Notes: generated by a model from the sequence alone, not told the origin. DNA of 64,000 bases from Melitaea cinxia (GCF_905220565.1 NC_059409.1:11340549-11404548), one strand, 5' to 3'; positions 1 to 12,145 are shown, counted from the stretch's first letter. Translations and numbers: made by a program.

Positions 1-104
1 AGTGCTATAAAATAGATTAAGATATAAAAATCACAGCAAAAAATAAAATTAAGTTTATATTATAATTATTATAATAAACTTATTACAGAGAGAGACTTGG
101 GCAG

Positions 105-176
105 TCAGTCAGTCAGTTAGTTCAGCCTATTGCAGTCCACTGCTGGACATAGGCCTCCCCAAGCTCGCGCACGACA
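105..176 (+). repeat. Dispersed repeat family B, short end fragment
   Basis: This is one end only of the approximately 320-bp family B repeat that is present nearly whole at 5664-5985, 9218-9524, 12382-12703 and 63030-63362. The diagnostic piece is the stretch reading CAGTCCACTGCTGGACATAG. Just upstream is a short CAGT run. Confidence 0.6.
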
Positions 177-522
177 TCCCGGTTTTCAGCATTGACTTGT
201 CTATTTATTAAAAAAAAAAGAGACGAACTAAACTGTAAAAATTTTAATTTTTTTATTTTAATATTTTGTTGGAAAATATTTTTAATTTAAAATATTTTTA
301 TTGAAAAAAATGTGTTAAATTGTTCCTCACCATTCCAACACCAACCAACACAACGACGTTACTGATACCCGACAGAGTTGAGAACATGACTAGCGTCATC
401 GATATCAGGTTATCTTCCTGCTCCCTCTCCCTGTGTCGCGGTAGGCTCCAGGATCCAGCTATGATAGCTGCTATGCAGGCTAACTGTAAATTTAAATAAT
501 AATAATTACTTATTTATCAAAA

Positions 523-691
523 TCTATATACATAAAAATGAATGCTTGTCTGTATATCCTTTGTAGAATCGTAAACTATGCATTTGATCATGTCATGTTC
601 TTCTCTTCAGCAAAGTGTTGTGCATGAGCCCAGGTTTCTGAGCTGATACGACCAAAAAAAAGGCGTAGCAACCCGCGCAGGGTATAGCTAG
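523..691 (+). mobile_element. Short non-autonomous Helitron (169 bp)
   Basis: It starts TCTATATACATAAAAATGA after an A and ends in CTAG before a T, which is the Helitron layout (5' TC, 3' CTRR, insertion between A and T). The GC-rich stretch CAACCCGCGCAGGGTATAG lies just before the end. There is no coding capacity. Confidence 0.6.
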
Positions 692-1474
692 TAATAAATA
701 AAGATGATTAACCTGTTATGAGTCTGGGCGTAATATAAGTATGGTATATATTTATATATGATTATTTATTACAACAAAAGTTTCAAAATCTATTGGCTGT
801 AACCCACAAGACAGATATTAAGTTATCCTACCTTAGTATCAATCAGACGACAATGATGTAGGTTAAATGTATTTTTGTATTATTAATTAACTAGCACATT
901 ACCTTGAGTAAAAAAAAAAATACTTACTATTGAAATGATACCTACATAGTCGAAACAAGAAACAAATGGAGGGTAGGATCAAAATATCTGTACGCAAAGG
1001 TAACAGAATATGCGTTACTGGGTGTGTTATTGTTAGGAGTGTAATTTCCGTTTTACGATTAAGTAGTTAGTGTTTGGACTTAAGTAATTATTAAAATATT
1101 TCGTTTAAAATGTTTTTTTTTTGTATTTTGTACATATGTAAATTAAATATTTTGAATAGGCTTTTTGGCACGGGCAACATGGGCACGTAATTGCCTGTTG
1201 TTTTTATTTAAGGCAGTGTTACGTTTTTATTACTAACAACGACTGGGACAAATTTCATGTAATGACAAACAGGCTTTTTAACGCAAAGAGTGATTATAAT
1301 AGATATAAATAAACACAAAATAGATTCTAAATCTGTAAAGATATTTTCGAATAATTTTAATAAAGACTTATTATGTCTACTTAAAGTTTTGTCTAAACGA
1401 AAAATAAAAATAAAAATATTCCACGGTATTCAAATTTTAATTATTAATTGGTGTCACCGCCAAATACTCGCTCT
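692..1474. other. No gene seen, AT-rich spacer
   Basis: I see only short chance reading frames and A/T runs. No splice-joined frame or recognisable repeat was found. Confidence 0.5.
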
Positions 1475-1785
1475 CTTCTCCTCCTCCTCTCGCCTCTTTC
1501 CCCATGTAAGAGAAGGACCAGACCATAATCTACCACACTGCTCCAATGCGGGCTGGCGACCGACTATGAATAACGATCGCTATCAGGTATACATGATAAC
1601 AATCGGGACCGACAGCTTAATGTGCTGGTACAGTGGTGAGACCCACAAGGACTTAAAACCAAATTGGTAAAAAATATTTGCATAAACACAAATATCCACT
1701 CCGAGCGGGATCGAAACCGTGGCCGTCGGTGTTTTAGGCGCCACCGACACGGCACACCCACCATCACACCAGAGTGGTCGTCGCT
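1475..1785 (-). repeat. tRNA-derived SINE-like repeat, family C
   Basis: This is a reverse-oriented copy of the family also found at 11580-11866, 17940-18258, 53205-53460 and 54310-54570. Shared pieces are the end ACTATGAATAACGATCGCTA, the middle segment around GGGACCGACAGCTTAATGTG, and a tRNA B-box-like GGGATCGAAACC near the other end. The reading frames across it are not a host gene. Confidence 0.6.
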
Positions 1786-2327
1786 AAGTACTACATATGT
1801 GTATATATATATGCATATAAATTCCAATTTACACAACGTTTTGTTTAAGAATAACGAAATGATTGATGAGTTATGAATCAAACGGTTTAAAGGTGCACCA
1901 TGTTTGCTCAAAGAAAAATTCTCTGGTAGCTAAATAACTTTGAACGAAGCGTCTCTAATATGTAGAAAATGTGATATAAATTTAATTTTTTTTAGCTATT
2001 TCAATATTTACAAAATATAAATCAAATTAAGTAGCGGCGAGTATAAAATAAATAACTCATACCAATAGTAAAAAAACTTACTGTAGAAAAAACGCCAAGT
2101 ATGAAACATCCTTTTTCCAAGGACAGGCAGCCACAACAGTGTCTTAACATTGGTAACGACATCGTTGTTCTGAAAGTAATTATATTATTTTTAGTTACCT
2201 TTTGACTGTATACTCATCACCAGTTCTATGCAAATATTTTTTGTGGCAATAGTTTTAATATAAGGTCTGTCTTTCCTCTACGAGTGTTATAAGGCTATAT
2301 CTATTCAATAAAAATAATGACATTAAG

Positions 2328-2571
2328 GGCCTGTTCAACAGTTGTGGATAACGACTTGTGACGAATGATGGTATCCAACAGACAAGATTTTAGTATATTT
2401 TTTAACATCCAAATCCGCCATATTTATGAGATTCACAAATACTAATCTAAAAGTTGAAGTTTGTTAACAATGGGGAAATAGCTTCTAATGGCTTATTCTT
2501 CCGATAAAGTCCAACAGTTGTGGATAGTATTTATAGGATAAATTTTATCCACCACTGGTGAAACAGACATT
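2328..2571. repeat. Possible MITE with imperfect inverted ends
   Basis: The left end GGGCCTGTTCAACAGTTGTG resembles the reverse complement of the right end (CTGTTTCACCAGTGGTGGAT). A third, internal copy of CAACAGTTGTGGATA lies near 2512. The target duplication is not clear, so the superfamily is left open. Confidence 0.35.
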
Positions 2572-2599
2572 TAACAAATCTAAAAACATCACCTTCTAT

Positions 2600-4330
2600 A
2601 CCTTATATACCTTAAATATAAAATAAATTCCAAAAGTCTTTACAGCAAAATATAAGTTTGAGGTTTTAGTGTTTGAGCTCAGCGATTAAAACAGTAAATT
2701 TGACTTAACATGTTATACTGATTTAGCGTTCAATCTACCAATATTTCTTACTTTGTACGTCTCACAACATAAACGAATTTTATCATTAGTGCTTTTTGTA
2801 TTAGGTTTTTTTTTAGCTGACTCAAAAGAAACAACAAAAATTAAAATAATGGCAAAAATAATTCGATAGACTAAAATTATTATGGATTATCATTGGTTTC
2901 ACATGTAACAGTATACAAAATATATTACGGCCTATATGAAAAAAGTTGTCCAAACAAGTTTGGAAAAAAGTTATTTAAACAAAATAAGATTAGCGTTCAC
3001 AATTTGGTAACATTTGGAATTAAATACATTTTACAAATACGACATACAGTCGTGCTGTATATGCATAAAAAACTATTTTTTATCATAACAAAGTAATAAA
3101 ACTGACTTTTATGCCCATAATACGGTTCGTTTGACACGTCAAGGTCCGAGTAGAGATATTGAACAAAACACGATCTACGATTGTAATCATTTGGGAGATA
3201 TTGTTATGGGGTGTCTGTTTACGTTATTGCGTACCCTGCAGGTTGGGGTATTACAATATTTAATAATAATAAAAAGTGATAAAATTTTCTTTAAATCAAG
3301 ACATTTGACGTGATTTTCTTTCTTTTCCATTTAACTGATTTCCTTTGATTACCAACATGAGGTGACAGGTATGAAAGATTGATTTGTTTCACCTTCATTA
3401 CGGATGGATCTCTTATCGGTATTAGGTCCATTTATAGACTGTTTCAGACTATCAGTACAGTAAGTAAAAAAAGGGCAAAAAAACGAAAGAATGAATTTAA
3501 GACAACATATAGAGCAGAATTAACTACAAAACTTTACGAAACTTTTTGGTAACCTCTAAGTTAAACGCGTTGAATAAAATATATCAAATTTATTATATTA
3601 TTTAGGGTGATAAAGTTTTTATGGTGCCATCTTTGTTGAATGGTTCGAAGAAAAAGTCTGGGTTATAGTATCTTAAGAAAATTTACTAAGCTCGGCGACG
3701 CTACAAGTTGAATGTACAACCTACTTTTATTAATTCTTCATTCGCCTTATGGACATGTAATGCTTACAGACTGAAAATTGAATGGGGCTTATTAAATATT
3801 GAGGGCTTGTAGCATGTACTAATAATAAGTATAAAGGATAAATTAAAATGTTGCCTGAGAGTTTTACAAAGCAATTTAGCAGTTAAGAGTTTATTAAAAT
3901 AAATTCCGTCTTTCTAAGCATACTATGTTCGGTTAGATATAAGGTTTAATTTATTCGTTTTTTTTCTCAGTCCTAATATGCTTGTCTATATAAATAAGTA
4001 TGAATTGCTAATTGTCTTCCTAAGCGCTAATACTCGATGATGGCTGGATCATTTCTAGTCATTTCTTTTTATGTTTTCTTATACTTTCTACTCGAACGTA
4101 CAATGTTAGTACGGTAAATCATTAGTTGCTGAACAAGCTAGTAAAGGGGATGGGGGCGTGCATTTTAGATTTCCCAAATATTTTCTTATACTTATATGTA
4201 ACATTTATTTCAAGTTCACGTTTTTGACAGTTCGCAATACAGGAAAACCTCCGTCGGGTTAGCTATTTCATAATCAATATAATTATATATAATAAAAAAA
4301 AAAACAATAATAATGAATGCCTATCACTCA
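2600..4330. other. No gene seen, AT-rich spacer
   Basis: Only short reading frames without domain signal or supporting splice sites are present. I recognise no repeat. Confidence 0.5.
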
Positions 4331-4339
4331 ATGACCATG

Positions 4340-4495
4340 ATAATTCTGTATCGGATCCAGGAATACACAACACAATCACAAGCACCCAAAGCTACAACAT
4401 CTGTATGACGGGTGCAGAGATTTATTATGTGCGGTAATTAAACATGCTAACACAGCACATCATCCAACTGCTGAGACCACGGAATTAATGCGCCG
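4340..4495 (-). repeat. SINE-like repeat, family F, reverse fragment
   Basis: The reverse complement of the piece around GGATCCAGGAATACACAACA is similar in order and content to 31300-31400 (TTGTGCTTGGGTATTGTGTG and flanks). The relation is by eye and the copy is diverged. Confidence 0.35.
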
Positions 4496-5663
4496 TTAAA
4501 TTTATTTTTAATCGAAAATATTTAAATGAATATTTTTAAATATGTAGTAGTCCTTTATTTAAATATTTTAATAATTTTAATAATAACTTACAATAAAATG
4601 TAAAACGATTTACCGATTTAAACGATTTTCTTTATAAGAAATACGGCTTGTTGATCACGAATTAGATCTAAATGTAAGCAAATACTCAAATATTCCGTTT
4701 TAATATCTTTAAAATGAAGCCGCATTTTTTTGAAATAGGAAAAGAAATAAAATCATATCAAAATCAAAATGTACCTTTTAATTTCAGTCATACCCCACAT
4801 AGGGACTAACATTTTCATTACAAATTAGTAACAAAGTTACATAATATTATACAAAATGGACAATTGATGAAATTGTAATAATTGCTCGAAAGGTATGTAA
4901 TTCTTTTTATAACAATATAGATTGAGAATAAAATTAAATTTACCATAGAACTTTTTCATTATTTAACAATACGAAATAACTTTCCGAAATTTAAAAAAGC
5001 TTATAAATTATAAAAAGAAAAACAAATAATATATTATAAAATAAATATACTAGATGCAAATTCTTTAATCCAGATTCTAAATCATTTCGATCATTGTACG
5101 CCTGTTTAACGTTAACATAAGTGAATATTTTTGCCCCATGGTGCTCTGAAACATTGGTCATGACGTAATAGTGTAATATAGGACAGACTATTTCAGTCGA
5201 CGTAATGGCGGCATATTTTAGTACGTCTGACACATACACCATAAAGTAAATATTATAGAGAAGAAAGTGTTGTTTTTCTGTTTACGATTTATAGCTAGTA
5301 GTTATTTTCGCGCGAGACTTCTAAATTATGAGCTTGTACACATACAGTTCAGATACGGTCCATATTATATCACTACATATCATATATATAACAAAATCAG
5401 CAGCATCTTTCTGTCTGATCGCGATAAACTAGTAATAGTTAAATAAGTATACCGATAATTGTTAAAAGTGATGACGGGATTATCTTGACGAGAGCAACCA
5501 TGCATCGTAGCCCTTGCTGTCGCTAAGATCATGAAACTATAGGTATCTATGTATATTATGTGTTATAATGAGTCTTTTATCATTAGAAATGGTAATTATC
5601 AGACATTCAGATGATTATATGATGGAGTACTAATTCGTTTTTGTACCTTTATTAATAAGATTT
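4496..5663. other. No gene seen
   Basis: AT-rich. An 83-codon minus-strand frame (4991-5242) ends in a low-complexity hydrophobic tail and has no family likeness or splice context, so I do not call it. Confidence 0.45.
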
Positions 5664-5985
5664 TGCTGTGTGGTTACGGCATTAAGAATATAGCCACCTC
5701 TTTTCTCGTGGGTGTCGTAAGAGGCAACTAAGGGATAACACAGTTCCACTACCACCTTGGAACTTATAAAGCCGACCGATGGTGGGATAACCATCCAACT
5801 GCTGGCTTTAAAATACACAGGCCGAAGGCGGGCCGCGTCTTCGGTGCGACAATGCCAGCCCTGTAGTCACCAACCCACCTGCCCAGCGTGGTGACTATGG
5901 GCAAAACACATGAGTCCACGCCATTTTTGGTGCGAACTTATAGAGGCCTATGTCCAGCAGTGGACTGTATTAGGCTGAAGTGAGT
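5664..5985 (-). repeat. Dispersed repeat family B, near full copy
   Basis: It runs from TGCTGTGTGGTTACGGCATT to CAGCAGTGGACTGTATTAGG and matches the 9218-9524 copy in the same orientation and the 12382-12703 and 63030-63362 copies in reverse. It has no intact frame. It is a common lepidopteran interspersed repeat whose class I cannot fix from one window. Confidence 0.75.
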
Positions 5986-6195
5986 GATTAACAAGACATT
6001 TAACAGTCGGAAGGATAGGACAGGGAATATTTTGAATTTTTGATTTTACTCCAAATGCCGACAAAACTTCTACACAAGATTGCGAAAAACATTTGTGTTG
6101 TCTATACAAATATTTGTCATGTGTGCGGGGATCGAACTAATGTGCCATTTAAACTAAAAACAACAGAATTATATAATATATAAATATATATTATA

Positions 6196-6553
6196 TCTTT
6201 ATATATATATTTCTTGTGTGCGTGTGTATGCCACTTAACTCCTCCTAGACGGTTGGACCGATTTTGATGAAATTTTTGTTGTGAGTTCAAGGGGATTCGA
6301 GGATGCTTTAGATTCACAATTTGGTCCACTGGAAAATGTTGATTTAACTAATTTTTCATTTATAAGTATGTAGTTGTTAATTTTGGAATATTTTACATGG
6401 GATCCGGTAGACTGCGCTACCATCGCAGCATCAAATATTAAATATAATTCTATTTTAATTTCAGTTTGTCCCGACAGTTGGTGCTGCGATCAAATTGAAA
6501 AAAATATTTGAAATTTTGTGTTATGACAAAACAACGTTTGCGCGGTCAGCTAG
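6196..6553 (+). mobile_element. Non-autonomous Helitron (about 358 bp)
   Basis: The 5' end TCTTTATATATATATTTCTT parallels the starts at 44870 and 46341. The 3' end is GCGCGGTCAGCTAG followed by T. An internal GGTTGGACCGATTTTGATGA is shared in form with other Helitrons here. Non-coding. Confidence 0.65.
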
Positions 6554-6624
6554 TAGATTATATATTTATAGAGACAACTTATAGATTTCTACTCATAACT
6601 TTTCCGTTTGACCCGAAAATTTTA

Positions 6625-6730
6625 TAAAATCTACTACCGCTCAGGTGGGAAATCGGGCGGATCCGAAACGAAAAGACCTCGGTTCAAATCCACACATATC
6701 CCAGATCGAGTATTGGTCCCCTATTATTTT
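6625..6730 (+). repeat. tRNA-like SINE fragment
   Basis: A B-box-like GGTTCAAATCC sits about 55 bases after GCTCAGGTGGGAAATCG. The fold is incomplete, so I call it a SINE head remnant and not a tRNA gene. Confidence 0.35.
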
Positions 6731-7248
6731 TGTAATTGCACTCGTGTTTTTTTTATTAAAGAACCAGTTCATTTTTTTATTATTATGTCGGTAATATCGA
6801 AACATATACATATTTCATCAGTATGTAATACGTATTTAAATAATGTTTTCAAAAAACACGTTTTACCAACAAAAAAAAACGAGCACAGCTTCAAATACTT
6901 TCGATGCCTAGGTCTCCTTCAAGGTAAAGAATAATCGATTAAAGGTCATGCAAATAGCGAATGGATCGTTTTAAACAGATGTTTCATGTGAATAACACAT
7001 GAATATACCTATACCAGAAATTTATAAGACTTTTTTTATTACAGTAGTAGCATATATGACTGATTAGCTGACCTTGCGGTCTCATCCGCGCCATTTTGCA
7101 GAAAATAGTAACAAACATCCATGCATCCTTAAAAACTTTCGTTTTTATAATGTCAGAAGAATAATAGTGTTAAGTTCCCTTCATTTCTTCATGTTCCTTT
7201 TAAGCTGATCTTTTTGATTCATGTTACGTATATTTATATTATTATTTA

Positions 7249-7330
7249 CTAGCTGGCCATGCGATTTCAATCGCTTTGATTTGAGGAAAAAAATAGCCTT
7301 CCTTCTTCTTAAAGCATAACTAACCTTCCT
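7249..7330 (-). mobile_element. Helitron 3' end fragment
   Basis: ACTAGCTGGCCATGCGA reads in reverse as a Helitron terminus (TCGCATGGCCAGCTAGT). The 5' end was not found. Confidence 0.35.
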
Positions 7331-7474
7331 TTTTAAATAGTTTAAATTTTTTAATCGTGTGTTGCCAAGAGATCAATTAATTGTGTATAAAATGATATTT
7401 AATTCAGGTGGAGTAATTGTGAGGTTTTTTTCTAAAAAGGGAGGCAAACATCTTAACATTAGCGTATATATATG

Positions 7475-7747
7475 ATACCACTAGAGCAGCAAACAAGCTT
7501 ACAGCCCACAACATGGCAAGTGGTTACCGTAGCCTATAAAAGTATAGACGCTTGCAACACTAGAAGCATCGTGCGTTGCCGACCCTACCCCCAACCCGTC
7601 CTAGGAGTTTTGGCCACCTTAATCACAGGAACACAAGACTGCTCCGAGCAGTTTTATTTAGCTATGATCTTCTGTAAGGTGAAGGTATTTCCTCAGACTG
7701 GCTGCTCCAGATTTTATCGGGATATATCCAGCTATGCCCTAGTTTAG
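7475..7747 (+). repeat. Dispersed repeat family A
   Basis: One of the best copies of a family also seen at 15715-15870, 24738-24855, 33825-33925, 37210-37422 and 58160-58440. Hallmarks in order: GTTACCGTAGCCTATA, ACTAGAAGCATCG, GATCTTCTGTAAGGTG and a TATCCAGC end. The 91-codon frame over it is fortuitous. Confidence 0.7.
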
Positions 7748-8362
7748 TTAGTTTTTAATGTACCCCTAACTCATGAAAATTATGATGATAATATGATGAT
7801 TATATGTTTAGGGTATATTAGGTTACACGTTTAATTGGTGTACATATATTATGTATCAAATTCAAATATATTTTTTTTAAAGTACCTACGTTTTAATAGC
7901 AATTTTGACTCGTCATTTTACTTTGTATTTTAACGTGAAGCTATCGCCGATTTAGAAGGTAGATTCAGCTGAAAAATATTAACAAGAATGTCGACAGTAA
8001 CTCTTTTAAAAACAGTAGATGTATTATTCAAACGCTATAACTTCAGTCATATATTCTATACGAAATCCAGTGTTACTTAAACCCACTTATTTTTGTCATT
8101 TATATAATTTTGTTTTGAATAATATGTTTTCGGGATTATATATTCTTTTTAGGTGATAATTGAGAACAAACACGAACAAAATGAGATGAATGATGAAATG
8201 TGACCCTTCAATGTTATAAGAAAAGTTTAGCATCACAATACTAACTAAGGTTTTCTTAGAATCCGTGAGCTTCCCTAAGCGGGAGTTAGAAGTCAAGGAG
8301 TTTTACTTACCTACTAAATTTTACCTAGGTTCGAGTTAGGCTCGAAAATAAAGAATCAGTTA
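7748..8362. other. No gene seen
   Basis: AT-rich. A 66-codon minus-strand frame shows no recognisable features. Confidence 0.45.
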
Positions 8363-8498
8363 CGCCGAGTTGCACGAAACAAAATTAAAATTTAAGTAGA
8401 GATTAAACTAATTTAATCACAAGAATTTCATACAATTCTTGCGATTAAATTAGTTTAATCATTACTTAAATTTTAATTTCTTTTCGTGCAACTCGGCG
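8363..8498. mobile_element. Palindromic MITE, PIF/Harbinger-like
   Basis: A 136-bp near-perfect palindrome. The ends are CGCCGAGTTGCACGAAA and TTTCGTGCAACTCGGCG apart from small gaps, and the arms continue inward through AGATTAAACTAATTTAATC and its complement to a loop of about 24 bases. It is flanked on both sides by TTA (8360-8362 and 8499-8501), matching the 3-bp TWA duplication known for PIF/Harbinger. There is no coding content. Confidence 0.75.
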
Positions 8499-9024
8499 TT
8501 AGTCAGTTAGAGCGTGTGATTAAAAAATTATTGAACTGTATTCGCGTATGTGCTAAAATTTTTGACTTTTATTTGATTTACTATTAACCCGCTTTCATTG
8601 AAAAACTTTCTTTTATAGCGCATCGAGTTTAGAGATATAATACCCTTGAGTGTACTTTAAAAAATGTAATTTAGGAAGATAAAAAGGATTCTACTCTGAC
8701 TGTCAATAATTAATTTACCTTTGTTTAAATTTTGAATGAGCACACATTAGACAAAAAAATACATAAAATTTTAATTTTTATCTGGGAATCTTTAACAATA
8801 CACAAAATAAATAACATTACAAGCGATTGTAATTACATTAAAGAAAAAAAGTGTATAGCTTTTATATTGACTATTATATATAAAATACTTAGATACAAAT
8901 TTTATTTCATTAAATTATCAATGAATAAATGAAAATAATAAATTAAAAAAATTTTGGCATTTGTTGTCCAAAAAATATATGTAAATGTAAAAAAACTAAA
9001 TGTAGGTTATGAAAATTTAATTAA

Positions 9025-9867
9025 CCCTCCTCTCCTTCTATTTCGCACATTTACACACTACGGTTGGGTCGGATTTGACCATGCTGGCTCGTGTAGGGAT
9101 TTATCATTTAAAAACCATTTATTAAGTAGGAAAAGGATAAATATTGACTACAATACTTGTAAAAAATAATTTTCATTTAATAAACATAACATAATATTGT
9201 TAAATATCTCTGCTATCTGCTGTGTGGCTACGGTAGTAAAGGATATAGCCACCCCCTGTCTTCCCATAGGTGTTGTAAGAGGCGACTATGGGATAACACA
9301 GTTCCACTGCCACCTTGAAACTTATTAAGCCAAACGATGGCGGGATAACCATCCAACTACTGGTTTTGAAATACACAGGCTGAAGAGGGACAGCAGCGTC
9401 TTCGGTGCAACTAAGCCAGCCCTGCGATCACCAACCCGACTGCCCAGCATGGTGACTATGAGCAAAACACATGAGAACTTGTGAAGGTCTACGTCCAACA
9501 GTGGACTGCAATAGGTTGAAGTGAATACTGACAAAAATTAGCAGTCATACTTTTATCAGTCTTTATTGTCTTTTTGACTGAATATTGCAGTCTTTTGAAG
9601 TAATATAGTCGAATTATAGAAAACAAATACAAAATAAAGGATCTTGAGTAAGAATTAAATTCAAAGAAAATCGAGGAACGAAGCGAGGTTACTATGGTGG
9701 GTTGGATCCGACCAAATGGTTAATAGAGAGAAGAGGGGAGGAGACATATCTAAGCAATGCAGAGGAGGGTACCTGAGACCATGGAGCAGTAGGGGAATCT
9801 AGGCAAGTGTTTGACGAGCGGGAACGAACAAGTTGGTCGGATCCGACCAAACCGTAGTAGAAGAGGG
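9025..9867. mobile_element. piggyBac-like non-autonomous element
   Basis: It is flanked by TTAA at 9021-9024 and 9868-9871 and begins CCCTCCTCTCC, with the other end (reversed) beginning CCCTCTTCTAC. Both ends carry the subterminal block CTACGGTTKGGTCGGATYYGACCA (R/Y as consensus), itself partly palindromic. TTAA duplication and CCCT ends are piggyBac traits. No transposase is present. A family B repeat is inserted at 9218-9524. Confidence 0.65.
9218..9524 (-). repeat. Dispersed repeat family B nested in the piggyBac-like element
   Basis: Same order as 5664-5985, from TGCTGTGTGGCTACGGTAGT to CAACAGTGGACTGCAATAGG. It is younger than the surrounding element. Confidence 0.7.
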
Positions 9868-9871
9868 TTAA

Positions 9872-11040
9872 AATTCTTTAATCCATACAAAATTGTAAAA
9901 AACAAAAAAAAAAAATCCTTACACGAAATATAAATAATGTAAATAAGGTTATTTTTTTAAGAGTGATGGAGAGACTTATTGGATCTCTATAATATGTTTT
10001 CCTGAGGATGGAAGAGATCTCGTCTATATAGTATCATACATATAGGGTGTTTGATTCCTAACTACGTTCCTTCAAATGGGGGGTTCTTTAGATGGAATAG
10101 ATCACGTTTCGCGTGAAAAAAATCCTAACCCATGGAAACGGTAACGAAAGTCAAAATAATTGTTTAATCGCAAACGAATGTTGATAAAAGCTCAAGGGGA
10201 AAAATGGATACACGTATTTTGTATTAACATGTTTATTTTCTTTTTTTCATCAAAAGCATCCCAATTATACGCAGATCATCTTACACCCATGCTGCATTCA
10301 TAATTTCCTCGTCATTAATCTACTAACATCCATTCATGAAATAATAATAACATGCTCTACCTTATACTACCCCTTGATTTGTCCGATACCATTGTATATA
10401 TCCTTCAAATCCTATACTATGTATATACTATGTATTTCTAGGCAAAATCTAAAGGAATCGTTTTTAATTACTCTGATATTTATTATAAAAGCAGCTCAAA
10501 CAATGTTGTGGACAAAAGTTAGGTACATTGATCACAGCTGTAAATGGACAACAAATTGACATTACCTTTAACCCTTACTCAGTGTCCTCGTAAACTCTGC
10601 TTTAAATATGTCTGTGTGCTAAGTAGTTTCAACACATATTATACATATCTGAAGATCACACAAAAAATAAAGCTATTTTTTGTTCTCCAATACAATACAA
10701 TTTAATTAATTTTAACAACTGACATTGCAATGAATACGCGAAAACGGTCGAATCACTGCACAGATATTTTAAAGTCTCCCGGCTCTTCATACACTAACAC
10801 TGTTTACAAACACTAATTTAAATATAAACGATGCACTTGATTCTATTTCGGTCTCACAGCAGAAACAAAAACAATTATATTCCAAGTTTGATTGTTTTAA
10901 TATTAATCAGGACTATTGTGATTCAACTCGCAACTATTAAAATAAATACGTTACCTACACATGTCATTTAAAGATAAAGAATAATAGTGCTGCCTGCAAA
11001 TTGGCATTCAAAGAAAAATAATTTTTGAATTTAGAACTTC
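9872..11040. other. No gene seen
   Basis: AT-rich with short frames only. A 40-50-base segment (about 10135-10185, with ACGAAAGTCAAAATAATT) recurs at 12340-12375, so a decayed shared repeat is likely. Confidence 0.4.
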
Positions 11041-11047
11041 TTCGTGC

Positions 11048-11082
11048 TATAAAAAGATAAAGCGTTATCGTCGACGCTCAGT
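11048..11082 (+). promoter_or_regulatory. Candidate TATA plus initiator core promoter
   Basis: TATAAAAAG starts at 11048 and an arthropod initiator TCAGT lies at 11078-11082. The A of the initiator is 32 bases after the first T of the TATA box, the spacing expected for a real start site. No long coding exon follows, so the product is unknown. Confidence 0.35.
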
Positions 11083-11249
11083 AACACACTACTCATATTC
11101 ACAGTGCTTCCTACTCGTCGGACGTCTGTCCTTGCGGCCAGAGAACTATTCTGCGTCATTTATTAAACGACGATTTTGATTACTTCCGACTAGCATAACA
11201 TATTTCACATTACGTAAAATTTAATTTTCAGAACTATGTATTAGTAATT

Positions 11250-11336
11250 ATGTTTTTTGTACAAACTATTGGTTTATTGGTATCACTCATATTATTTTTG
11301 CCGGAAAACTTAGGTCATACAGAGAGTGGTACATAG
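11250..11336 (+). CDS. Candidate 28-aa signal-peptide-like frame
   Basis: The first substantial ATG downstream of the candidate promoter at 11048 opens a 28-codon frame. It begins MFFVQTIGLLVSLILFLPEN, a hydrophobic run typical of a secretory signal, and ends at TAG in 11334-11336. It could be a tiny secreted peptide, a first exon that is spliced on (a GTACAT lies just before the stop), or chance. A plausible acceptor (TTTTCAG) lies at about 11225-11231, upstream of the ATG. I found no matching second exon. The coding call is tentative. Confidence 0.2.
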   Translation: MFFVQTIGLLVSLILFLPENLGHTESGT

Positions 11337-11579
11337 AGGCTAGATAGACATTTTAAAATATTTACTTAACTGAGGATTAATAATGTAGGAGTAATTTGCT
11401 AATTTTATCTACTGTACTGTTGTACCTCTGTATCTACTCCACCTCCAGAATTCTTAAGCTTGCGCTAGCGTGCTCTTTTACAGAAAGTATTAATGTAATA
11501 TTCTGTTACTAGTTTCGTAGGTTATAATTAAGGTCAACGATATTATATTTCATATTTTTATTATATTTATAAAATTCGA

Positions 11580-11866
11580 TTCGGTGTAGTGGTACCTTTG
11601 CCATTGCGGCATCCGGGTCCAATACCCGTCGGATATTTGTATATGTACAGGATATTTGTTTCCGGTTTAGATGTCTGTGTTTGTGGGTCTTCCAATCGTG
11701 CCTGGTCTTAGTTGTTATCATATACACTTAACAGCGATCGTTACTCATAGTAGGAATATATCTTCCGCCAATTCGAAGTGTAGCAGCGTGCTGGATTAAG
11801 TTTCGATTCTTCTCCTATATGGAGAAGAGGCCTATGCCAGGCATTGGCATATTACAGGCTGAATCG
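11580..11866 (+). repeat. tRNA-derived SINE-like repeat, family C
   Basis: It starts with an A-box-like GGTGTAGTGGTACC, then a B-box-like GGGTCCAATACCC, and runs through CGATCGTTACTCATAGTAGG to GAGGCCTATGCCAGGCATTG. Same order as 53205-53460 and 54310-54570. Confidence 0.65.
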
Positions 11867-12049
11867 TGAATCGTGATATTATTATCAAAGTAAAATTAAT
11901 CTTAAAAGTTAACATTATAAATTTAAGTAGCTATGTTGAGGATATTGCAAACATGTATCTCAACTAAAACTATACCACGATCAGTTCTATAAATAAAAAA
12001 ACTTGTAAAATATTGAAAAAAAAAAGTGTTTTTATAATTTATACTGAAC

Positions 12050-12145
12050 ATCATCATTACAGCCTATACGGTCCACTGCTGGACTACGACACCCACGGGA
12101 AGAGAGGGGGTGGCTAAATTCTTTAGTACCGTAGCCACACAGTAC
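12050..12145 (+). repeat. Family B repeat with internal deletion
   Basis: The start of family B (GTCCACTGCTGGAC) is joined directly to its end (GACACCCACGGGAAGAGAGG to GTAGCCACACAGTA), removing about 220 bases of the middle. Confidence 0.65.
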
